DNA of 64,000 nt from JACCZR01 sp035296565 (GCA_035296565.1 DATHAQ010000052.1:1-64000), one strand, 5' to 3'. Shown: positions 24,731 to 33,114, counted from the stretch's first letter. Numbers and translations: made by a program. The notes: a model not told the origin generated them from the sequence alone.

Positions 24731-25552
24731 ATGACCACCACTACCACCGAGATCGACGAGCTGAAGGCCAAGCACCGCGCCACCTGGGACTCCGGGGACT
24801 ACGCGGCGGTGGCCCGGGATCTGGTCTCCGAGGTGGCGGACGTCGCTGTCGCAGCGGCCGATCCCCGCCCCGGCGAAAAGGTGCTCGACGTCGCCACCGG
24901 CTCGGGCAACGCCGCCATCCCCGCGGCGCAGGCCGGTGCCGAGGTGACGGGGCTCGACCTCGCCCCGACCCTGCTCGACGTGGCCCGCGACCGTGCCGAG
25001 AGCGCGGGCGTGGACGTCGAGTGGGTGGAGGGCGACGCGGAGGCCCTGCCCTACGACGACGGCAGCTACGACACCGTGCTGTCGGTGATCGGCGTCCAGT
25101 TCGCGCCACAGCACCAGGTGGCGGCGAACGAGATCGCCCGCGTGACCCGAGCGGGTGGGAAGATCGTTCTCTCCTCGTGGACCCCGCGCGGCTTCATCGG
25201 TCAGTTCTTCAAGACGATGAGCCCGCACATTCCCAAGCCGCCGGCCGGCGCGTCCCCGCCTCCCCTCTGGGGCGACGGCGACCACCTGCGCGGACTGTTC
25301 GAGGGCAGCGGCGTGGAGTTCGATCTGGAGACCCACTCGGTGGTCTTCGAGAACGACTCGCCGGCCGGGTTCATCGACTACATGACAGAGAACTACGGCC
25401 CGCTGCTAAAGGCCCGCGAGCTACTGGAGCCGCGGGGCGACTGGGAGGCGTTGCGAGGGGACCTGGTCGCGCTGGCCGAGCGCTCGAACCTGGCTGCGGA
25501 CAGCTTCCTGACGCAGTCGGAGTACCTCCTGGCCCGCGGTCGCGAGGGCTAG
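24731..25552 (+). CDS. Class I SAM-dependent methyltransferase (UbiE/Methyltransf_11 type)
   Basis: Methyltransferase of 273 residues. Motif I is VLDVATGSGNAAIPAAQAG (about residues 50-68), the acidic residue after strand 2 is in VTGLDLAPTLL, and motif II/III covers VEGDAEALPYDDGSYDTVLSV and GGKIVLSSW. After that come family-variable residues, with WTPRGFIGQFFKTMSPHIP. This is the layout of small-molecule methyltransferases such as UbiE relatives. The substrate is unknown. A good ribosome site (AAAGGACAAGG) precedes the ATG, in contrast to the many leaderless genes here. It faces the SARP-ATPase gene, which probably controls it. Confidence 0.85.
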   Translation: MTTTTTEIDELKAKHRATWDSGDYAAVARDLVSEVADVAVAAADPRPGEKVLDVATGSGNAAIPAAQAGAEVTGLDLAPTLLDVARDRAESAGVDVEWVEGDAEALPYDDGSYDTVLSVIGVQFAPQHQVAANEIARVTRAGGKIVLSSWTPRGFIGQFFKTMSPHIPKPPAGASPPPLWGDGDHLRGLFEGSGVEFDLETHSVVFENDSPAGFIDYMTENYGPLLKARELLEPRGDWEALRGDLVALAERSNLAADSFLTQSEYLLARGREG

Positions 25553-25556
25553 GCCG

Positions 25557-25762
25557 GTGAGCCGCGGCGGCGACGGGTACGACGCCGTCGTGGTGGGCGG
25601 CCGCTGCGCGGGCTCCGTGCTCGCGCTGCGGCTCGCCCCGGCCGGGGCCCGCGTCGCGGTCGTGGACCGCGACCCGATCGGCGGCGACACCCTGTCGACC
25701 CACGCGACCACTACGAGTTCTCCTACCAATTCGGCGTGCTGCCGCAGCCGGCTTGCACGTGA
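25557..25762 (+). pseudogene. FAD-dependent monooxygenase remnant with large internal deletion
   Basis: The first 48 codons (DAVVVGGRCAGSVLALRLA ... GGDTLSTH) match the FAD-binding start of the intact gene at 26871. At about 25704 the sequence jumps: read one frame over, the next codons are DHYEFSYQFGVLPQPA and then TGA. These correspond to GHYEFSFQFGMQPQPE near residue 345 of the intact protein. About 290 codons are gone and the junction shifts the frame. The two parts are related to the neighbour but not identical (ELGS versus PIGG), so this was a diverged paralogue or a separately acquired gene. It starts 5 nt after the methyltransferase stop. Confidence 0.8.
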
Positions 25763-25768
25763 TCCACG

Positions 25769-26701
25769 CTAGCCCTCGATGCGCGGCGCCACCTCGGCGG
25801 CGAAGAGCTCCAGCTGCCGCGCCTCCTCTCCGAGCGGCCAGAGATAGACGAGTTGACACCCGGCCCGCGCGTACTGGGAGAGCAGCTCGGCGCAGTGCTC
25901 CGCCGGGCCGACGCAAAGTTGGTCGCGCAGCTCGCCCGGGTCCCGCTTCAGCAGAGGAGCAAGAACCTCGCGGAGCACACGCTCACGCTCCTCGTGATCC
26001 TCCGTGACCCAGGCCCACATGGTCGCGAGGGCGTTCGGAAACCCGTCACCGCTGCGGCCTTGCGCCAAGAGCTGCTGGTCGAGCAACCCGCGCGTGGTGG
26101 CGAAGCGCCCAGGCGTGGTGTTGTACGCCGAGGCGAGCCAGCCGTCGCCCAGGCGCGCTACCCGCCGGAGCCCGGCCTCCGAGCCCCAGCTGCCGATCCA
26201 AAGGGGTATGCCGGAGTCCCGGAGTGGCGAGGGCTGCAAGGCGGCGTCGGGTAGCGGGTAGTAGCGAGTGAGCTCCGGAGACGGCGCCCGGCCCAGTAGC
26301 CCACGGAGCACGGCGACGGACTCGTCGAAGCGCTTCCAGCGCTCCTCGTAGGGCATCCCGATGGCCTCGTAGTCGCGCTTGGACGAGCCGGGGCCAAGCC
26401 CAGCGACGAGCCGCCCGTCCGACAGGACATCGAGCGCCACGAGCGTCTTGGCCAGCGGCACCGGCCCACGCAGGGCGGCCAGGGAGACCGTCGTCGCGAT
26501 CGTGAGCCCGCCCGCGCGCTCCATCGTCGCGGCCAGAGCGGTGAGCCCGTCGAGCCAGGGGGTCGAGAAGAGGAAGTGGTCGTTTGCGGACACCGCCGCG
26601 AAGCCTCCGTCGCGCGCTGCGTCCACGGCCGCCTGGAGGCGGGCGAGCGAAAGCCCCTCGGATCCGAACTCCATGAGGGGCAGGTGGACACCTAGCTCCA
26701 C
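25769..26701 (-). CDS. LLM-class (luciferase-like, probably F420-dependent) oxidoreductase
   Basis: Bacterial luciferase-like TIM barrel of 310 residues. ELGVHLPLMEFG opens strand 1, then AAVSANDHFLFSTPWLDGLTAL, VPLAKTLVALDVLSDGRLVAGLGPG and IPLWIGSWGSEAGLRRVARLGDGWL, all standard blocks of F420- or FMN-dependent LLM enzymes. The C-terminal region (FAAEVAPRIEG) matches the family's end. The GTG start was chosen because strand 1 follows at once; an open frame extends 20 codons upstream. It oxidises or reduces a small organic substrate, not identified. It is divergent from the FAD monooxygenase with 169 bp between, a gap that holds two palindromes. Confidence 0.85.
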   Translation of the reverse strand: MELGVHLPLMEFGSEGLSLARLQAAVDAARDGGFAAVSANDHFLFSTPWLDGLTALAATMERAGGLTIATTVSLAALRGPVPLAKTLVALDVLSDGRLVAGLGPGSSKRDYEAIGMPYEERWKRFDESVAVLRGLLGRAPSPELTRYYPLPDAALQPSPLRDSGIPLWIGSWGSEAGLRRVARLGDGWLASAYNTTPGRFATTRGLLDQQLLAQGRSGDGFPNALATMWAWVTEDHEERERVLREVLAPLLKRDPGELRDQLCVGPAEHCAELLSQYARAGCQLVYLWPLGEEARQLELFAAEVAPRIEG

Positions 26702-26785
26702 TCGGGGCGCTACCAGCCTGCGTCCACTCGAACGCCGCTCAAGGCCTCTCACGCCAAACACGCGCCAACGCTACTGCGCCGACAT

Positions 26786-26797
26786 GCCTGTACAGGC
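26786..26797. promoter_or_regulatory. 12-bp palindrome GCCTGTACAGGC
   Basis: Perfect palindrome centred 85 bp from each divergent start (LLM enzyme and FAD monooxygenase). It is a candidate operator for a dimeric repressor acting on both genes. Confidence 0.4.
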
Positions 26798-26820
26798 GCA
26801 AGGCGGCACGTGAACCAGGT

Positions 26821-26838
26821 GCCCGAGCGAGCTCGGGC
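26821..26838. promoter_or_regulatory. 18-bp inverted repeat GCCCGAGC-GA-GCTCGGGC
   Basis: Perfect 8-bp arms with a 2-bp centre, 33 bp before the monooxygenase start. The 2-base loop is too short for a stable hairpin, so a protein-binding site fits better than a terminator. Confidence 0.45.
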
Positions 26839-26870
26839 GGGATCCGGGAGACTCTGAGCGCAAGAGGAGC

Positions 26871-28127
26871 GTGGAGACGCGATTGAGCAACAACGGCAAG
26901 AGCAGGTTCGACGTCGTGGTAGTAGGGGGACGCTGCGCGGGCTCCGTGCTCGGCCTGCGCCTCGCGCGGGCGGGCGCTCGGGTGGCGATGGTGGATCGAG
27001 ACGAGCTGGGCAGCGACACCCTCTCCACGCACACCATCTTCCCGAACACCATCTCCCGGCTCGAAGGGCTCGGGGTGCTCGCTCCCCTGATCGAGCGGCA
27101 CGACGTGCCCTCGCTGCGCTACCGGATCAGGGTCCTCGGCCACGAGTTCGCCGGCGGCTTCTCTCCGATCGGCGGCTTCGACCGCGCGATCGCCCCCCGC
27201 CGGGTGGCCCTCGACCGGGTTCTCGCCGAGGCCGCGCTCGACGCGGGGGTCCAGGGACGCTTCGGGGAGAAGGTCGCCGGCCTCATCGGCAGCGGCGAGG
27301 CCGACGATCCGGTCCGAGGGGTGACGCTCGCGAGCGGGGAGACCATCGAGGCCGACTGGACGGTCGGGGCCGATGGCCGGTCCTCCACGGTCGCGGCCAA
27401 GCTCGGACTCGAGCGAACGAGAACGCGCTCGAGCGACTTGTCGATGCTGCTCTCCTACTGGCGCGGGCTTCCGGAGACCGACATGGTCAGCTTCGACATC
27501 CACGAGCGCCATGGGCTGACGCTGATCCCGTGTGAGGACGGGCTGCAAGCGCTCTTGACCAGCGGTCCGCCGGACCACACGCGTGGCGGGCCCGCCGCTC
27601 GCGAGCGCGCCTACCTGTCGGCGTTGCGCGAGTTCCCCACGACGCTCGACCCTGAGGCGATCGACCAGGCCGAGCGGATAACACCGGTGCGCTCCGCTCC
27701 GGAGACGATGCTCCGAGGCTTCTTCCGCCGGCCGAGCGGGCCCGGCTGGGCGTTGATCGGAGACGCGGGCCACTTCAAGCACCCCGCGACCGCCCAAGGG
27801 ATCTCCGACGCGGTCGAGCACGCGATCTACGTCTCGGACGCGCTCATGGGCGGTGACGCGAGCCTGGACGACTACGAGGCGTGGCGCGACGAGCGCGCCG
27901 CCGGCCACTACGAGTTCTCGTTCCAGTTCGGGATGCAGCCGCAACCCGAGGTCGCCGGGCCCATCTTCGCCGGCATCGCCTCCGAGCCCGAGACAGCTCA
28001 GGACTTCCGCGACGCGATGTCGCGGCTGGTTCGTCCCGACCGACGGGTGTTCTCACGGGAGAACCTCGGGCGTTGGCTCGCCGCAGCCCCGGCAAAGCCC
28101 AAGACCGTGGCAAGCACCCCCACCTGA
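26871..28127 (+). CDS. FAD-dependent monooxygenase (geranylgeranyl reductase/PHBH-like)
   Basis: Flavoprotein of 418 residues. The dinucleotide fold FDVVVVGGRCAGSVLGLRLARAG starts near residue 13. The second FAD motif is WTVGADGRSSTVAAKLG (about 163-180) and the third is GWALIGDAGHFKHPATAQGISDA (about 285-307), the GD motif that binds the ribityl chain. Group A monooxygenases with this order hydroxylate or epoxidise small molecules using NAD(P)H. The substrate is unknown. The frame is open from GTG 26871, but TTG 26883 has GGAG six bases upstream and may be the real start. A deleted relative lies 1.1 kb upstream. The convergent neighbour ends 5 bp away. Confidence 0.85.
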   Translation: METRLSNNGKSRFDVVVVGGRCAGSVLGLRLARAGARVAMVDRDELGSDTLSTHTIFPNTISRLEGLGVLAPLIERHDVPSLRYRIRVLGHEFAGGFSPIGGFDRAIAPRRVALDRVLAEAALDAGVQGRFGEKVAGLIGSGEADDPVRGVTLASGETIEADWTVGADGRSSTVAAKLGLERTRTRSSDLSMLLSYWRGLPETDMVSFDIHERHGLTLIPCEDGLQALLTSGPPDHTRGGPAARERAYLSALREFPTTLDPEAIDQAERITPVRSAPETMLRGFFRRPSGPGWALIGDAGHFKHPATAQGISDAVEHAIYVSDALMGGDASLDDYEAWRDERAAGHYEFSFQFGMQPQPEVAGPIFAGIASEPETAQDFRDAMSRLVRPDRRVFSRENLGRWLAAAPAKPKTVASTPT

Positions 28128-28131
28128 CTGC

Positions 28132-29511
28132 CTAGCCCACCTTCTCGCGCGCGGCCTCCAGCAGCTCCTCGGTCCGCGTGAGCTTCACGCGTGGGCGGCC
28201 TTCGGCCTCCCCCGCGGCGCGCTCGGCGCGGTCGATCGCCTCCCAGCCCGAGTAGGTCACGTGATCGGGCTTGCGCTCGTTCAGGAGCTGCTCGAGCGAG
28301 TCGGGGTCGGGGTCAGGGGGATTCAGCAGGCGGCCGGCGGCGGCGTCCTCCAGCAGCGCGTCGACCGTCTCCTGGGCGTCGCGCTTGTTGGTGCCGATGA
28401 TCCCGCTCGGGCCGCGCTTGATCCAGCCGACGACGTACTCGCCGCCGTCGCCGATGCGACCGCCCTGGTTGGGGACTACCCCGCGGCGGTCGTCGAACGG
28501 CACCCCCTTCAGGGGCACCCCGCGGTAACCGATCGAACGGAACACGAGGCCGCAGGGGATCGTGTCGGTGATGTCGGTGGGCTCGGGCCGGACCACGCCG
28601 TCGTCGCCACGGTGCAGCTCGTTGCGGACGATCCGCACGCCCTCGACGCGCTCCGAGCCGAGGATCTCCACCGGCGAGACCAGGAAGCGCAGGTCGATGC
28701 GGCGCTCGCTGCCCTGCGGCTCGTCAGTCGAGTAGCCGGTCAGGATCTCCACGTTCTTGCGGGCCGTCTTGCTGCCGTCGGCCTCCAGCGACTCGGCCGA
28801 ATGCTCGTCGAGCTCGCAGTCGCGAGGGTCGACGAACACGTCGGCGTCGGTCAGCTCGCGCAGCTCAAGGAGCTCGGGATTGGTGAAGGCGGCCTGGGCC
28901 GGTCCGCGGCGTCCGAGCACGATCACCTCGCGTACGCGCGACTCGCGCAATGCCTCGAGCGCGTGGTCGGCGCAGTCGGTCTTGGCCAGCTCCTCGGGAT
29001 CGGTGGTGAGCATCCGGGTGACGTCCATAGCGACGTTTCCGTTGCCGACCACCACCGCGGTCTCCACCGACAGGTCGAACTCGAGGTCGTGATACTCCGG
29101 GTGGCCGTTGTACCAGGCGACGAGGTCCGTGGCCGAGTGTGAGCCCTTCAGATCCTCGCCCGGGATGCCCATGCGCCGGTCGGTCTGGGCACCGGTGGCG
29201 TAGACGATCGCGTGGTAGCGGTCGGCCAGCTCGTCGTGGGTCACGTCGTCCCCGAAGTTCACGTTCCCGAAGAAGCGGAACCCCGGCAGGGCCGCCGTCT
29301 TCTCGTACACGCGCGAGACCGCCTTGATGTTCGGGTGGTCGGGGGCGACGCCGCCGCGGACCAGCCCCCAGGGGGTGGGCAAGCGGTCGAAGACGTCCAC
29401 GTGGACCTCGAGGTCCTTCGCCTTGAGCAGGTGCCCGGCGGCGTAGAAGCCCGCGGGCCCGGAGCCCACGATGGCCACCCGCAGGGGGTTGTCGACGCTC
29501 CCGATCGGCAT
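28132..29511 (-). CDS. fprA: Ferredoxin/adrenodoxin-type NADP+ reductase
   Basis: Passes electrons between NADPH and ferredoxin. At 459 residues it matches mycobacterial FprA in length and order. The FAD fold is RVAIVGSGPAGFYAAGHLL (about 10-28), followed by PTPWGLVRGGVAPDHPN, a hallmark of the adrenodoxin-reductase family. IVYATGAQTDRRMGIPGEDL is the second FAD block. VVVGNGNVAMDVTRML (about 153-168) binds NADP. GWIKRGPSGIIGTNKRDA closes the active site. The likely partners are small ferredoxins and P450s or monooxygenases, none adjacent. Leaderless-type -10 (TAGCCT) 8 nt before the ATG; the divergent ppx start is 29 bp away. Confidence 0.93.
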   Translation of the reverse strand: MPIGSVDNPLRVAIVGSGPAGFYAAGHLLKAKDLEVHVDVFDRLPTPWGLVRGGVAPDHPNIKAVSRVYEKTAALPGFRFFGNVNFGDDVTHDELADRYHAIVYATGAQTDRRMGIPGEDLKGSHSATDLVAWYNGHPEYHDLEFDLSVETAVVVGNGNVAMDVTRMLTTDPEELAKTDCADHALEALRESRVREVIVLGRRGPAQAAFTNPELLELRELTDADVFVDPRDCELDEHSAESLEADGSKTARKNVEILTGYSTDEPQGSERRIDLRFLVSPVEILGSERVEGVRIVRNELHRGDDGVVRPEPTDITDTIPCGLVFRSIGYRGVPLKGVPFDDRRGVVPNQGGRIGDGGEYVVGWIKRGPSGIIGTNKRDAQETVDALLEDAAAGRLLNPPDPDPDSLEQLLNERKPDHVTYSGWEAIDRAERAAGEAEGRPRVKLTRTEELLEAAREKVG

Positions 29512-29519
29512 CTCGTCCG

Positions 29520-29525
29520 AGGCTA
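29520..29525 (-). promoter_or_regulatory. -10 box TAGCCT of fprA
   Basis: Minus-strand TAGCCT followed by CGGACGAG and ATG 29511 (8 nt). It sits in a 29-bp divergent gap with ppx, whose candidate -10 is CATGAT at 29529-29534. Confidence 0.5.
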
Positions 29526-29528
29526 GGC

Positions 29529-29534
29529 CATGAT
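29529..29534 (+). promoter_or_regulatory. -10-like box CATGAT of ppx
   Basis: CATGAT keeps the conserved A2 and T6 of the -10 hexamer and ends 6 nt before GTG 29541, giving leaderless geometry. Confidence 0.35.
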
Positions 29535-29540
29535 GATCCG

Positions 29541-31046
29541 GTGCAGCGCCAAGCAGTGATCGATATGGGCTCGAACTCCTTCCGGCTGGTGGTCTACGGC
29601 TTCGAGGAGGGCAGCTGGTGGGCTCTCACCGACGAGATCCGCGAGGCGGTGCGGGTGAGCGAGGGGCTGGGCGACGACGGCGAGCTCCAGCCCGAGCCCA
29701 TGGACCGCGCCCTGCACACCGCCGCCGTGTTCGCGGCGTTCTGCGAGGCCTCGGGGATCGAGGAGGTCGACGCCGTGGCGACCAGCGCCATCCGCGAGGC
29801 ACCCAACCGCGACCAGCTGTTGAACGACATCACCGGCCAGACCGGGCTGGAGCTGCGGGTGATCTCCGGTGAGGACGAGGCCCGCTACGGCTGGCTGGCG
29901 ATGGTCAACTCGACCACGGTCGAAGACGGGTACGGCATCGAGATCGGCGGCGGCAGCGCCCAGCTCATGAAGATCAGCGGACGCGAGCTCGACGAGGCCC
30001 GCTCGCTCCCGCTGGGCTCGGTGCGCCTCAGCGAGGCGTTCCTGCCCTCCGGCAAGGCATCGAAGAAGGAGCGCAAGGGGGTGGGCCGCCACGTGGCCGG
30101 GGAGCTCGAGGGCATCGAGTGGTGGCCGAAGAAGGGCGGGCGGCTGGTCGGGATCGGCGGCACCATCCGCAACCTCGCCGCGGCGGTGCTGAAGCAGCTC
30201 GACACTCCCGACCTCGAGGTGCAGGGCTTCGTGCTCACGCGCAAGGCGCTGGAGGAGCTGATCGAGGAGCTGGCCGACAAGCCGGCGTCCAAGCGCGACT
30301 CGATTCCCGGCATCAAGCCCGACCGCGCCGACGTGATCCTCGGCGGCACGATCGCCCTCGCCACGATGATGGACGAGGGCGGCTTCGACGAGATCGAGGT
30401 CTCGGAGGCCGGCCTGCGGGAGGGGATCTTCTTCGAGCGGCTGCTCGAGGGCTCCGACCCGCCGCTGTTCGAGGACGTGCGCCGCGACTCGGTGGTCAAC
30501 CTCGCGCACCGCTACCGCACCGACGACGCCCACGTCAGCCACGTGGCCAAGCTCTCGCTCGAGCTGTTCGACTCGCTGGGCGAGGCCGGCCTGCACGAGT
30601 ACGGCGAGGCCGAGCGCGAGCTGCTGTGGGCCGCCTGCGAGCTGCATGACATCGGGGTGGCGATCGACTACGACGATCACCACCACCACTCGGCCTACCT
30701 GATCCTCAACTCGGGCCTCGCCGGCTACACCAGCCGCGAGCAGGTGATGATCGCGATCGTCGCGCGCTACCACCGCAAGGGCGATCCCGACGCGTCGTCG
30801 CTCGGCGACCTGGCCCAGAAGGGCGACAAGGGCCGACTGAAGCTGCTGAGCGGGATCATCCGGCTGGCCGAGCAGTTGGAGCGCAGCCGCGACCAGTCGG
30901 TGAAGTCGGTGGACGTGAGCGCCCCGGACGGCAAGGTGGTGCTGCGCCCGCAGATCGGACGGGGCGATCCCTCGGTGCCCTTGTGGTCCGCCCGGCGCAG
31001 CTCGGACCTGCTGGCCGACGCCCTCGACCGCGAGATCGAGATCTAG
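29541..31046 (+). CDS. ppx: Exopolyphosphatase / Ppx-GppA phosphatase with HD domain
   Basis: Removes terminal phosphates from polyphosphate, or the 5' phosphate of pppGpp. The 501 residues comprise two actin-like domains and a C-terminal HD domain. AVIDMGSNSFRLVVYGF is phosphate loop 1, ATSAIREAPNRD and SGEDEARYGWLAM line the active site, and GYGIEIGGGSAQLM is loop 2 (about 128-141). The HD domain (about 320-440) has HVSHVAKLSLELFD and ELHDIGVAIDYDDHHHH. A GTG start with the fold beginning at residue 4 fixes the N terminus. The stop shares CTAG (31043-31046) with the convergent gene. Ppx versus GppA activity cannot be told from sequence alone. Confidence 0.88.
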   Translation: MQRQAVIDMGSNSFRLVVYGFEEGSWWALTDEIREAVRVSEGLGDDGELQPEPMDRALHTAAVFAAFCEASGIEEVDAVATSAIREAPNRDQLLNDITGQTGLELRVISGEDEARYGWLAMVNSTTVEDGYGIEIGGGSAQLMKISGRELDEARSLPLGSVRLSEAFLPSGKASKKERKGVGRHVAGELEGIEWWPKKGGRLVGIGGTIRNLAAAVLKQLDTPDLEVQGFVLTRKALEELIEELADKPASKRDSIPGIKPDRADVILGGTIALATMMDEGGFDEIEVSEAGLREGIFFERLLEGSDPPLFEDVRRDSVVNLAHRYRTDDAHVSHVAKLSLELFDSLGEAGLHEYGEAERELLWAACELHDIGVAIDYDDHHHHSAYLILNSGLAGYTSREQVMIAIVARYHRKGDPDASSLGDLAQKGDKGRLKLLSGIIRLAEQLERSRDQSVKSVDVSAPDGKVVLRPQIGRGDPSVPLWSARRSSDLLADALDREIEI

Positions 31047-31690
31047 CTCAGGTAGGTGGTCAGCTTGCCCAGCTGAGGCGAGCTGATCTCCACCGTGTCG
31101 CCCGGCTGCAGGTAGCTGCGGGGCTTTCGCAGGCTGCCCACACCGGCGGGGGTGCCGGTGGCGACCAGGTCACCCGAAACGAGCGTCATCAGCGAAGAGA
31201 GGTGGGACACCAGGGCCGGGATCGAGTGCACCAGGTCGGCGGTCGTGGCCGACTGGCGCAGCTCGCCGTTGAGCCGCAGCTCTATGCCGATCCGGTCGGG
31301 AGGGCCCGCTTCGTCCCGCGGGATCAGGCGGGGTCCGCAGGGTGCTGCGCCGTCGAAGACCTTGCCGGGGATCCACTGCGGGGTCGCGAACTGGCGGTCG
31401 CGCGCGGAGAGGTCGTTGAGCAGGAGGTAGCCCTCGATGTGGTCGAGCGCATTCTCCTCGGCGACGTCCTTCGCCTCCGTGCCGATCACGAAGGCCACCT
31501 CGGCCTCGTAGTCGACCTTCCCCGTCGGCAGCTTCACCGTGGCGCCGTCGCCCACGAGCGCGTTCGGGAACTTCGCGAAGAAGGTGGGCGTGGCGGGGAG
31601 CTCGGCGCCCTGCTCCTCGGCGTGCGAGCGGTAGTTGAGCCCGATGCAAATGATCTTGTCGGGCTTGGCGATAGGCGGTCCCGGGAGCAC
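31043..31690 (-). CDS. Fumarylacetoacetate hydrolase-family protein
   Basis: FAH-superfamily enzyme of 215 residues. Only the catalytic C-terminal fold is present, as in YcgM and YisK-type hydrolases and decarboxylases. KIICIGLNYRSHAEEQG opens it. VDYEAEVAFVIG gives the Glu metal ligands (about 60-70), GYLLLNDLSARDRQ the Asp ligand near 93, and VSGDLVATGTPAGVG the last conserved loop. Members cleave C-C bonds of acylpyruvates or act on oxaloacetate; the substrate is not fixed here. GTG start 18 bp from the divergent ABC1 kinase gene, and the stop is shared with ppx. Confidence 0.87.
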   Translation of the reverse strand: MLPGPPIAKPDKIICIGLNYRSHAEEQGAELPATPTFFAKFPNALVGDGATVKLPTGKVDYEAEVAFVIGTEAKDVAEENALDHIEGYLLLNDLSARDRQFATPQWIPGKVFDGAAPCGPRLIPRDEAGPPDRIGIELRLNGELRQSATTADLVHSIPALVSHLSSLMTLVSGDLVATGTPAGVGSLRKPRSYLQPGDTVEISSPQLGKLTTYLS

Positions 31691-31695
31691 GCCCG

Positions 31696-31702
31696 TACCC
31701 TT
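31696..31702. promoter_or_regulatory. Overlapping opposed -10 boxes (TACCCT + / AAGGGT -)
   Basis: Plus TACCCT (31696-31701) ends 7 nt before GTG 31709. Minus AAGGGT (31702-31697) ends 6 nt before GTG 31690. Both lie in an 18-bp gap and share five bases, so transcription of the two genes should be mutually exclusive. Confidence 0.5.
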
Positions 31703-31708
31703 GCAGGA

Positions 31709-33109
31709 GTGGCCGGCGAGTCGAAGATCCCCAAGGGCCGGGTGCGCCGAGCCGCCAAGGTCGGCCGCCTGGCCGGCGGCCAGACGGCCCGCCAGTACGC
31801 CACCAAGGCGGCGAACCTCACGCGCGACGAGCAGGCCCGCCGGGAGGCCGCCCAGCGGCGCCAGATGGAGGCGGCCGAGCAGATCTTCGAGGTGCTGGGC
31901 CAGATGAAGGGTGCTGCGATGAAGGTCGGGCAGGTGGCCTCGTTCATCGACACCGGCGGCCTCCCGCCGGAGTTCCAGGAGCGGCTGCAGGAGAAGCTCG
32001 CCGAGCTGCGCGACGCCGCCCCGCGCGTGCCCTTCAAGGACATGAAGAAGCTGATCGAGTCAGAGCTCGACGCGCCGCTCGAGGAGGTGTTCTCCGAGTT
32101 CGAGGAGGAGGCCGTGGCCGCGGCCTCGATCGGGCAGGTCTACCGCGCCCGGCTGGCCGACGACGGCCGTGAGGTGGCGGTCAAGGTCCAGTACCCGGGC
32201 GTCGCCTCAGCGGTGCGTGCGGATCTTCAGAACATGGGACTGATCATGCGCGTGGCCAAGCGCATCGCGCCCGGGATGGATGCCAAGGCGATGGCGGCGG
32301 AGATCCGCGAGCGGCTGTCCGACGAGCTGGATTACGAGCACGAGGCCCAGAACCAGCGCGCCTTCGCACGCGCGTGGAGAGGGCACCCCTTCATCTACGT
32401 GCCCGACGTGGTCACCTCGCTCTCGGCCGAGAAGGTGCTGGTGAGCGAGTGGGTGGACGGAACCGGCTTCGAGGACGTGCGCCAGATGGACGAGGCCACC
32501 CGCGACCGCTTCGGCGAGATCATCTTCCGCTTCTTCTTCGGCTCGCTCTACCGCCACGGTCACTTCTCGGGCGACCCGCATCCCGGCAACTACAAGCTGA
32601 TGCCCGACGGCCGGGTCGCCTTCCTGGACTTCGGGATGACCAAGAAGCTCAGCCCCGAGCACGTGGCCGACGAGGTCAAGGCGCTCGAGCTGGCGATGGA
32701 CGACGACGCCGAGGGCCTGCTCGCCCACATGACCTACATGGGCTTCTACAAGCCCGAGGACGACAAGGTCGAGGCCGGCGCGGTGCTGGCGCACGTGCAG
32801 GACATGGTCGCCTGGTACCTCGAGGACGAGGAGATCACCCTCGACAGCGAGACCGCGGGCCGGATCCTGATCGACTTCGGCGACCCCCGCTCGCGCCACT
32901 GGGAGCTGATGAGGCGCGGCACCGCGCCGCCGGAGTCGATGCTCGGCGCGCGCATGCAGGCGCTCACGCTTGGCGTGCTGGGCCAGCTGGGGTGCACGGC
33001 GAACTGGCACCGCATCGCCCGCGAGTGGCTGTTCGGCGACGACCCGAGCACGCCGCTGGGAGAGCAGGAGACCGACTACTTCGGGCGCGGCCGGCGCACG
33101 GCGGCCTAG
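31709..33109 (+). CDS. ABC1/AarF (UbiB-like) atypical kinase
   Basis: ABC1-family protein kinase-like ATPase of 466 residues. The family motif KxGQ (MKGAAMKVGQVASFIDTGGLP, near residue 70) covers the active site. AAASIGQVYRARL is the Ala-rich nucleotide loop, VAVKVQYPGV the catalytic lysine, HGHFSGDPHPGNY (about 285-297) the catalytic loop and FLDFGMTKKL the metal-binding DFG. Members support quinone biosynthesis or lipid homeostasis; in organisms with menaquinone only the role is less clear. The N-terminal 40 residues are basic. GTG 31709 is chosen from the -10 box 7 nt upstream. A DNA glycosylase gene follows after 5 nt. Confidence 0.88.
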   Translation: MAGESKIPKGRVRRAAKVGRLAGGQTARQYATKAANLTRDEQARREAAQRRQMEAAEQIFEVLGQMKGAAMKVGQVASFIDTGGLPPEFQERLQEKLAELRDAAPRVPFKDMKKLIESELDAPLEEVFSEFEEEAVAAASIGQVYRARLADDGREVAVKVQYPGVASAVRADLQNMGLIMRVAKRIAPGMDAKAMAAEIRERLSDELDYEHEAQNQRAFARAWRGHPFIYVPDVVTSLSAEKVLVSEWVDGTGFEDVRQMDEATRDRFGEIIFRFFFGSLYRHGHFSGDPHPGNYKLMPDGRVAFLDFGMTKKLSPEHVADEVKALELAMDDDAEGLLAHMTYMGFYKPEDDKVEAGAVLAHVQDMVAWYLEDEEITLDSETAGRILIDFGDPRSRHWELMRRGTAPPESMLGARMQALTLGVLGQLGCTANWHRIAREWLFGDDPSTPLGEQETDYFGRGRRTAA

Positions 33110-33114
33110 GCACC

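Noticed and set aside
16600..29511. A secondary-metabolite gene cluster around the SARP regulator
   Set aside because: Neighbours are one methyltransferase, oxidoreductases and glycosyltransferases, without a core synthase; the genes are in separate transcription units.
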